A DNA stretch of 7,547 nucleotides from Kiritimatiellia bacterium. GTDB lineage: Bacteria; Verrucomicrobiota; Kiritimatiellia; RFP12; UBA1067. The stretch spans positions 1-7,547 of the forward strand of contig JAGCPM010000083.1 in NCBI GenBank assembly GCA_017965685.1, written 5' to 3'. Positions 1 through 5,200 of this stretch are shown one piece after another (the first letter of the stretch is position 1; the number at the start of each line of letters is the position of its first letter). The translations under genes and the position numbers were made by a program. The notes beneath the pieces are model-generated. The model was not told the origin of the DNA. It searched no databases and was given only the letters and a program-made list of their open reading frames with translations.

Positions 1-39
1 CAACACCCCCAAACCACGGTGTTGAATTTACTATGTCAA
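1..39. repeat. Palindromic repeat, copy 1 (left arm cut by window edge)
   Basis: Bases 1-7 (CAACACC) pair with 18-24 (GGTGTTG) around a 10-base loop, CCCAAACCAC. The right arm continues GGTGTTGAATTTACTATG and ends in TCAA at 39, followed by CGACT. The same right arm, with one base changed, occurs at 4256-4277, where its full complementary left arm is present. The missing left arm here should therefore lie just outside the window. The loop is also similar between copies (C/A-rich with CAAACC), so the whole element is conserved, not only its ability to pair. It lies upstream of the antiporter promoter. It could be a terminator of an upstream gene, a dispersed palindromic element, or a protein-binding site; the sequence does not decide. 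Confidence 0.75.
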
Positions 40-69
40 CGACTCCTGTAAGCGAATGTGGCGGCGCGG

Positions 70-99
70 TTGCGCGAGGGAGGGGATTTTTGGTATACT
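70..99 (+). promoter_or_regulatory. Promoter of the antiporter gene, extended -10 type
   Basis: The -10 is TATACT at 94-99, preceded by TGG (91-93), giving an extended -10. Bases 88-100 (TTTTGGTATACTA) are identical to the tRNA-Leu promoter at 4328-4340. With the same 18-bp spacer the -35 would be TTGCGC at 70-75, which keeps only the TTG of the consensus; the extended -10 may compensate. Transcription would start near 106, at or one base before the ATG at 107. Confidence 0.65.
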
Positions 100-106
100 A
101 TGCAAT

Positions 107-1504
107 ATGGGCCTTGAAAATACAAAAAGATCGGCAAGCGGCCTTGCGCTTGTGCCATTCGCCGTGTTTGCCGCGTTTTACGTGGGACTGTCGCTTTTCG
201 CTTCCCACCTCGGATATGAAATGCCTTGGTACAAGGTTTCGATGCCGATCGCGTTTCTCGTGGCTTCGGCCGTGTCTCTTCTCATGGGGCGCCGCAAATT
301 CGCCGAGAAAGTTGAAATATATGCGAGAGGGATGGGCGAACCCAATATAATGATAATGTGCCTCATCTTCATATTGGCGGGAGCGTTCGCGACAATAGCG
401 AAGGGATCGGGAGCGGTTGATGCGGCCGTAACGATTGCGCAGGCGTTCGTGCCGAATCGTCTCATGGTCGCGGGAGTGTTCCTCGTCTCGTGCCTGATTT
501 CGCTCGCCATAGGCACTTCGTGCGGCACGATAGCAGCGGTGACTCCGATCGCATTGGGCTTCGCCGGGCCGCTTGGCTTAAACCCTGCGCTTCTCATGGG
601 CGCCGTGATCGGCGGTGCCATGTTTGGCGACAATATGTCCATGATCTCCGATACCACGATTGCCGCTACCAGGACCCAAGGGGTGAGAATGAAGGACAAG
701 TTTCTGGTCAACGGCTTCATAGCGGCGCCTGCGGCGCTTGTCGCACTCTTCCTTTATGCGGCTTCGGGCTATGCCGCAGGGACAGTCGAAACTCCAGCAT
801 TGGCATGGCGGCATTTCGTTCTCGTGCTGCCTTACGTATTCGTGTTCGTTCTGGCGCTTGCGGGATTCAACGTAATGGTGCTTCTCTTTTCGGGGACACT
901 GCTCTCGGCGGTCATAGGAGGAGTGCTGGGACGTTTCGCGTTCTTCGACATAATGGACCTTCTTGGCAAAGGAACGTTGGGAATGGGCGAAACCCTGATC
1001 GTCGCGCTCTTGGCGGGAGGGCTTTTTAAGTCGGTCCAGTCGAATGGCGGAATATTGTGGCTCACCGAGAAGATATCCAAAGCGATACGCGGGCCGCGCA
1101 CCTGTGAGTTCGGCGTTTTTCTGCTTGTCTCGGCCATCAACTGCTTCACCGCCAACAATACGGTCGCGATTGTGATATCCGGTCCCATCGCAAAAGAGTG
1201 CGCCGACAAATTCGGAGCTGCTCCCGTGCGCGTCGCATCGGTTCTAGATACCGCCTCTTGCGTAGTTCAGGGGCTCATCCCTTATGGTGCGCAGATTCTG
1301 ATCGCCATGGGTGTGGCCAAGGGCCTTGACATCTCTGTCGATACCGTTTCGCTTGTTTCGAGTCTTTATTACCAGCCGCTTTTGGCCATTGCGGTTTTTG
1401 GCTCGATGCTGTTGCACGGGCGGCGCAAGCACTCGACTGTCGAACTGATCCAGCAACAAGGAAACCGAGGAGTTGTTCCGCCATGCCACAGCCAATCAAC
1501 ATAA
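107..1504 (+). CDS. NhaC-type Na+/H+ antiporter family membrane transporter
   Basis: A polytopic inner-membrane protein of 465 residues, expected to exchange Na+ for H+ across the membrane. Hydrophobic segments run through the whole length. The family signature is clear: a GTSCGTI stretch at residues 136-142, then a glycine-rich segment leading into GDNMSMISDTT at 174-184. This matches the conserved polar Gly-Asp-x-Met-Ser...Ser-Asp-Thr-Thr region of NhaC/PF03553 proteins. The length suits the family. An in-frame ATG at 56 exists, but it lies upstream of the -10 hexamer at 94-99. I chose the ATG at 107, which coincides with the predicted transcription start, so the mRNA is likely leaderless. 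The 3' end overlaps the next gene by 22 bases. The exact substrate is not certain, since some NhaC-superfamily members carry other ion or amino-acid/H+ couples. ATA is a common isoleucine codon here (14 seen), unlike in the next gene. Confidence 0.85.
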   Translation: MGLENTKRSASGLALVPFAVFAAFYVGLSLFASHLGYEMPWYKVSMPIAFLVASAVSLLMGRRKFAEKVEIYARGMGEPNIMIMCLIFILAGAFATIAKGSGAVDAAVTIAQAFVPNRLMVAGVFLVSCLISLAIGTSCGTIAAVTPIALGFAGPLGLNPALLMGAVIGGAMFGDNMSMISDTTIAATRTQGVRMKDKFLVNGFIAAPAALVALFLYAASGYAAGTVETPALAWRHFVLVLPYVFVFVLALAGFNVMVLLFSGTLLSAVIGGVLGRFAFFDIMDLLGKGTLGMGETLIVALLAGGLFKSVQSNGGILWLTEKISKAIRGPRTCEFGVFLLVSAINCFTANNTVAIVISGPIAKECADKFGAAPVRVASVLDTASCVVQGLIPYGAQILIAMGVAKGLDISVDTVSLVSSLYYQPLLAIAVFGSMLLHGRRKHSTVELIQQQGNRGVVPPCHSQST

Positions 1505-4209
1505 ACAACGTTCCGTTAAACTACTTCATGCACGGCGTTGATGCCGCGCGGGAGGCACAGAACGCGCAAGCTCCAGGCAACGCGGGCGCCCAGATTGCGA
1601 ATAACGGCATTGCGGACGAGGCAAATGTGCCCCAGCCCGGTCCCGCCGCGAGGATGGTGCAGCAGCTCGATGTGCTGCTCGTCAAGGCGGCGAAGGCCTC
1701 CACGCAGTCGCTCGACGGCAAGACGGTCAAGAATTCGCTTGAAAAGCTCGTGACCGACGGCGCTCTAGACAAGGATTCGCTGAAGCTCCTCGGAAAGACT
1801 GCAGACAAGGCCGCGAAGACTCTTAAGGCACTCGACAAGTTCATCGGAGCGCAACTCGCAGCCGCCATCAAGTCCGGTGCCGGGGAGCAGGGGTCTTTCG
1901 CCGAACTCGACTTGACGACCAAAGCCGGCAAGGCGATCAAGGCGGCGGTCGACGCGCAGAACGAGCTCTCTGACATGCTCGCGCAGCTCGACCGACAACT
2001 CGACACCCTGGAGCGCCACGATGCCGAAATGCGAGGGGCGGATCCCAATTACAAGGGCGTGGACCGCGAACTGCACAACGAAGTGGTGGAGTTGCGCCAG
2101 CTCTGCGACCGCCGCGTTGCGGAGATCGACGCGCTCGCCTTCCAGATGCACGATTTCGCTGTCCATCAGGCGGCGCATGGCAACAACGCAGATCCGAACA
2201 TCGCGGCCATCCTCAAGGCCAAGGTGGACGACCTGCTGCCGCGCCAGGCGCTCGCCATGCACGGCACGGCCGACGCACTCGCCACGGTGAACGAGGAGAT
2301 CACCGGCTCTCTGCGTCCTCTCGCCGAAAGGATCGACTCCTTCAAGCAGAATTCCAACGCCTCGATTGCGGGCGAGAACTTCCTTGCGCTCCAGAGCGAC
2401 ATCCGCACTATGAAGGCGGCCGTCGCCGACATCCGGGAGCACGGCATCCAGGTCGGAGGCGGGCGCATGATGGTCGCGAAGGACATCCTGAAGGCGCTCG
2501 AGAAGGAGGTGGCGCAGGCGGAGGAGCTCTTCAAGACGGCGCAACGCGACGTAAAGCAGCGCATGCTCGACAACTTCGTCAATACTGCGGACAAGCTCTT
2601 CCGCATGACCGACCCTGATGAGGCGCAGCTGCAGCGCGACGAGGGGGAGCACGCCGATACGCTCTTTGGCAAGCGCGACCTGTTTCTCGTGTCTCTTGCC
2701 GTGGTGAAGAACGCGGTGCTGGCGGAGAATCCCGATCAGAATGCGATCAACGAAGCCCTCAACACTTCGGCCACCATCGCGGATCAGCTCCTCGAAGCGA
2801 CCTACAACATCACCGTTCCGCTCGGGTCGAGAGGCGAGGACGTGACGAAGTTCATAGGAACGGCGCAGGCCGCGCGCACGGTCGTGGCCAAGCTCGTGAC
2901 GATGGCGCACTACATCCTCAATTCGGACCGTCTCTTCACCGGCAACGAGGCGATGAGCGTCTTCAAGGGCGAGCTGAGCGTGTCGTCGGTCGTAGAGAGC
3001 AGGGCGCGCGGCCTCAGGACGGAAGATGTCGATCCGGCGAACGAGGACGCAAACATCGAGAGTTCCAGGCTTCTTGGCGCGGGCAATGTGGGAACGGTCT
3101 ATCTCCTGCGGCGCAGGGACGGCGCGGAGGTCGTGTTCAAGGGCGAAATGGAAAGCCGGACGGGGCTGAATACCGCCTGCGTCGGGAAAGGCGACTCCTA
3201 CAAGAAGAACCAGCAGATCGTCAACCTCAACATCGCCACCAAGAACGCGGCGAACGCGCTTGGATGCGGCAATCTGATCGTGAACTACAAGGCCGGGACC
3301 CACGAAGGCACGTTCGGGTTCTTCATGGACAAGGCCAAGGGCCGTTGTGCGAAGGACCTCGCGGGCAAGGGCGGCAGCAAGACCGCCGAGGCAGGGCTCA
3401 CCGGAAAGGAGATTTCCAATCTGGAGGCCGGCGAGCGCCGCCGGGTGAAGGGCGAGATCATGCGCCAGCTCAACCGCCTGCAGTGGCTCGACATCATTAC
3501 AGGGCAGCTGGACCGCCACAGCGACAACTACTTCATCCACGTCGACCGCCAGACGCACAAGGTGACCGTCTCGGGCATCGACAACGACGCCTGCTATTCG
3601 AAATACCGCACGGGCGTCGGCACCTTCGCCCTCGATGCGAGCCGCAGCAGCCACTTCACCAGTGAGCTCGTCAAGGTCCTGCAGAATGCCGGCGTGCGCA
3701 ATCCGGCAGACGAGGCGAAACGCCTTCTGCGGGAAGATCCGTCCATCACGCTACAGGGGAAGAGCATCACCGTCAACGCGCTCAAGGTCACGAGCAAGGC
3801 CATCCTTTCGGCGCTGGCGGAGACCACCGGCGCGAAGTCGATCGCTGTGCCGGACAAGATCGACCGCGACTTCTACAACCACCTGATGGAGCTCAAGAAC
3901 AACCCTGACGCGCGCAAGGCATATCTCGATTCGCTCCGTCAGCGCATCGGCTCGGAGAATCTTGCGGCTGCCGAGGCGCGGCTCAATGACGTCATCGCCC
4001 ATGCCGAGCGTCTTGAGGCGGAGCACAAGGTCGTGGAAGGGGAAGCGTGGGGGGACGAAACCACGCCACCCCGCAACTCGAGCTATGTCCAGATCGAACT
4101 TCCTGGCGGCAGGCACAAGAGCCTCAATCGTCAATCGTCCTTCGATGTGAACAACATTACCTGCCCGTCCTACTTCGCCCGCGACAAGATCGACCGGCTT
4201 TTCGGTTAA
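1483..4209 (+). CDS. Large protein with helical N-terminal half and divergent PI3K/HipA-like kinase domain
   Basis: I do not recognise this 908-residue protein as a named family. It has no signal peptide or membrane segment and is probably soluble. Residues 1 to about 500 are Ala/Leu/Lys/Glu-rich and look almost wholly helical, with coiled-coil-like stretches near 161-184 and 332-375. From residue 527 a kinase-like core appears: a glycine loop G532-A-G534-N-V-G537-T-V-Y540, a candidate ATP-binding lysine K553 (VVFKGE), a catalytic-loop motif D677-R-H-S-D-N682, and a metal-binding motif I699-D700-N701-D702. DRHxxN followed by IDxD resembles the PI3/PI4-kinase, HipA, actin-fragmin kinase and Fam20 branches more than classical HRD...DFG kinases. 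All expected catalytic residues are present, so activity on a protein, lipid or small molecule is plausible. The C-terminal ~60 residues are Ser/Asn-rich. GAGGAG (1467-1472) ends 10 bases before the ATG, and the 22-base overlap with the antiporter suggests coupled translation. Codon use differs from its neighbours (ATC dominates; only two ATA codons seen). An exported effector role is possible but unproven. Confidence 0.7.
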   Translation: MPQPININNVPLNYFMHGVDAAREAQNAQAPGNAGAQIANNGIADEANVPQPGPAARMVQQLDVLLVKAAKASTQSLDGKTVKNSLEKLVTDGALDKDSLKLLGKTADKAAKTLKALDKFIGAQLAAAIKSGAGEQGSFAELDLTTKAGKAIKAAVDAQNELSDMLAQLDRQLDTLERHDAEMRGADPNYKGVDRELHNEVVELRQLCDRRVAEIDALAFQMHDFAVHQAAHGNNADPNIAAILKAKVDDLLPRQALAMHGTADALATVNEEITGSLRPLAERIDSFKQNSNASIAGENFLALQSDIRTMKAAVADIREHGIQVGGGRMMVAKDILKALEKEVAQAEELFKTAQRDVKQRMLDNFVNTADKLFRMTDPDEAQLQRDEGEHADTLFGKRDLFLVSLAVVKNAVLAENPDQNAINEALNTSATIADQLLEATYNITVPLGSRGEDVTKFIGTAQAARTVVAKLVTMAHYILNSDRLFTGNEAMSVFKGELSVSSVVESRARGLRTEDVDPANEDANIESSRLLGAGNVGTVYLLRRRDGAEVVFKGEMESRTGLNTACVGKGDSYKKNQQIVNLNIATKNAANALGCGNLIVNYKAGTHEGTFGFFMDKAKGRCAKDLAGKGGSKTAEAGLTGKEISNLEAGERRRVKGEIMRQLNRLQWLDIITGQLDRHSDNYFIHVDRQTHKVTVSGIDNDACYSKYRTGVGTFALDASRSSHFTSELVKVLQNAGVRNPADEAKRLLREDPSITLQGKSITVNALKVTSKAILSALAETTGAKSIAVPDKIDRDFYNHLMELKNNPDARKAYLDSLRQRIGSENLAAAEARLNDVIAHAERLEAEHKVVEGEAWGDETTPPRNSSYVQIELPGGRHKSLNRQSSFDVNNITCPSYFARDKIDRLFG

Positions 4210-4222
4210 TATGCGGTGTTGA

Positions 4223-4277
4223 TTGACATAGTAAATGCAACACCCTCAAACCCAAGGTGTTGCATTTACTATGTCAA
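4223..4277. repeat. Palindromic repeat, copy 2 (perfect 22-base arms)
   Basis: The left arm 4223-4244 is the exact reverse complement of the right arm 4256-4277, with an 11-base loop CTCAAACCCAA. The right arm starts GGTGTTGCATTTACTATG and ends in TCAA. It differs from copy 1 at one position (C4263 versus A25), and here the left arm carries the matching base. The element begins 13 bases after the stop codon of the kinase-like gene, where a terminator would be expected, but no U-tract follows the stem. It is nearly symmetric, so any hairpin would form in both transcription directions. Confidence 0.9.
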
Positions 4278-4309
4278 ACGACTAACCCAAAAAAGTGGAA
4301 AATACCCCC

Positions 4310-4339
4310 TTGACGCGGAAAGCGCGGTTTTGGTATACT
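4310..4339 (+). promoter_or_regulatory. Promoter of tRNA-Leu and probably rpmH-rnpA-yidD-yidC
   Basis: The -35 is TTGACG (4310-4315), the spacer is 18 bp, and the extended -10 is TGG-TATACT (4331-4339). Transcription should start near 4346, giving a pre-tRNA 5' leader of about 13 bases. The 17 bases 4299-4315 are identical to 6850-6866 before the rRNA promoter, including an AAAATA run and five C's just before the -35. No other promoter is visible before rpmH. Confidence 0.85.
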
Positions 4340-4358
4340 ACGCACGTGTTCGTCACCT

Positions 4359-4443
4359 GCTCGGGTGGTGAAATTGGCAGACACGCATGCTTGAGGTGCA
4401 TGTGGAGAGATCCTTGCGGGTTCGAGTCCCGCCCCGAGCACCA
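4359..4443 (+). tRNA. tRNA-Leu (anticodon GAG), CCA encoded
   Basis: A class II tRNA of 85 bases. The acceptor stem is GCTCGGG (4359-4365) with CCCGAGC (4433-4439), then discriminator A4440 and an encoded CCA at 4441-4443. The anticodon stem is CATGC/GCATG around the loop TTGAGGT (4391-4397), placing GAG at 4393-4395, which reads CUC and CUU leucine codons. The variable arm is about 13 bases with a short GGA/TCC stem, compact for a leucine tRNA. The T-arm is GCGGG-TTCGAGT-CCCGC. It lies 26 bases before rpmH and is probably co-transcribed with it. Confidence 0.95.
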
Positions 4444-4469
4444 ACATTTGAAGCAAAGGAACAAACGAA

Positions 4470-4607
4470 ATGAAGATGACTTGGCAGCCCTCTAAGATAA
4501 AGAGGAAAAGGAAGATCGGCTACCGCGCCAGGACGGCGACCAAGGGCGGTCGCAAGGTTCTCGCGCGCCGTCGCGCAAAGGGACGCAAGCACCTGACGCA
4601 GGTCTAA
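4470..4607 (+). CDS. rpmH: Large ribosomal subunit protein bL34
   Basis: This small basic protein of 45 residues is a component of the 50S subunit that binds 23S rRNA. The sequence starts [20 protein letters not shown] and continues with [20 protein letters not shown], the classic bL34 pattern (TxQPSxxKRKRxxGFRxRMxTxxGRxVLxxRRxKGR). Its length is normal for the family. The ribosome-binding site AAAGGA (4455-4460) ends 9 bases before the ATG. The gene sits between tRNA-Leu and rnpA; rpmH-rnpA is one of the best conserved bacterial gene pairs. The usual dnaA/oriC neighbour upstream is absent in this window. Confidence 0.97.
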   Translation: MKMTWQPSKIKRKRKIGYRARTATKGGRKVLARRRAKGRKHLTQV

Positions 4608-4612
4608 TTACG

Positions 4613-4948
4613 ATGTCCACGCGGCTCCCGGGTTCGAAGTACAAAAGGGTCTTCGACCGGGGGCGTTCCGTAAAGGGGCGTCTCCTAGTCGTGTGGAAAC
4701 ATTCATCCAGCGACGCCGACCAACAGGCCGGCGTTGTCGTTTCCAAGAAAAGCTTTCACGATGCTGTGGACCGCAACAGGGCCAAGCGTCTTATGCGTGA
4801 GGCGTACAGGCTTCTGGTGAAGGAAGGGAAGGTGCCGGAGAAGGCGGAGTGGATTCTGATAGGCCGCTCGGCCATGGCGGGCAAGAAGTGCCAGGACGTC
4901 ATGAAGGAGCTCGAGTGGGCGGTGAGGAAAATGGAGAACGGCAAATAA
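4613..4948 (+). CDS. rnpA: Ribonuclease P protein component
   Basis: The protein subunit of RNase P, which helps the catalytic RNA cut 5' leaders from pre-tRNAs in the cytoplasm. It has 111 residues, normal for the family. The N-terminal part ([19 protein letters not shown]) fits the usual start of the fold. The RNR signature is at residues 54-56 within [15 protein letters not shown], which lines the RNA-binding surface. The start lies 5 bases after the rpmH stop with no strong Shine-Dalgarno sequence, so translational coupling to rpmH is likely. Its stop overlaps the yidD start by one base (TAATG). The tRNA-Leu upstream in the same likely transcript is a substrate of this enzyme. Confidence 0.96.
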   Translation: MSTRLPGSKYKRVFDRGRSVKGRLLVVWKHSSSDADQQAGVVVSKKSFHDAVDRNRAKRLMREAYRLLVKEGKVPEKAEWILIGRSAMAGKKCQDVMKELEWAVRKMENGK

Positions 4949-5160
4949 TGAAAGCCCTCCTTATTCTGCTTGTCAAAGCCTATCAGATTACGCTGAGCCC
5001 GCTTTTTTCGGGATGTTGCCGGTTCGAGCCGAGTTGCTCCAATTACATGATAGAGGCATTGGAGAGGCATGGGGCGCTGAAAGGTGGCTGGTTGGGGCTT
5101 AAAAGGCTTCTCAGATGCCATCCTTTCGGGCTGCACGGCTACGATCCGGTGCCGCTGTGA
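4948..5160 (+). CDS. yidD: Membrane protein insertion efficiency factor YidD
   Basis: A 70-residue protein, associated with the inner membrane through an amphipathic N-terminus, that assists YidC-dependent insertion of membrane proteins. The family hallmarks are present: YQITLSP near residues 12-18, [11 protein letters not shown] at 23-33, and [14 protein letters not shown] at 56-69, with cysteines at 23, 24, 30 and 57. The ATG overlaps the rnpA stop as TAATG, which implies coupled translation. A GGAG (4933-4936) lies 11 bases upstream. An earlier in-frame ATG at 4849 would add 33 residues lying inside rnpA that do not match the family, so I rejected it. yidC follows after 40 bases. Confidence 0.95.
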   Translation: MKALLILLVKAYQITLSPLFSGCCRFEPSCSNYMIEALERHGALKGGWLGLKRLLRCHPFGLHGYDPVPL

Positions 5161-5200
5161 AAATGGGATAATCAACAATGAAGGATTTCGGAGGTATCAT

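Noticed and set aside
56..106. Upstream ATG of the antiporter frame (17 extra residues)
   Set aside because: It lies before the -10 hexamer of the likely promoter, and the extra residues (Trp-Arg-Arg-Gly-Cys...) overlap promoter sequence.
33..350. 105-residue frame starting inside the palindromic repeat
   Set aside because: It overlaps the promoter and the antiporter gene in another frame and has no family-like features.
1765..3654. 629-residue open frame antisense to the kinase-like gene
   Set aside because: The sense frame has coherent kinase motifs and a ribosome-binding site. The antisense frame is explained by the strong GC-ending codon bias, and its Arg/Val/Leu/Asp-rich translation shows no recognisable domain.
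4223..4277. Palindrome considered as an IS end, phage attachment site or CRISPR repeat
   Set aside because: No transposase or integrase gene, target duplication, tRNA 3'-end duplication or spaced repeat array is visible in the window.
4295..4495. 66-residue frame running through the tRNA-Leu gene, and antisense frames over the same region
   Set aside because: They cross the promoter and tRNA; these are chance open frames over a structural RNA gene.
5084..5200. Extended yidC start
   Set aside because: The extra 39 residues overlap yidD in another frame, while the ATG at 5201 has a strong GGAGGT and begins the typical N-terminal anchor.
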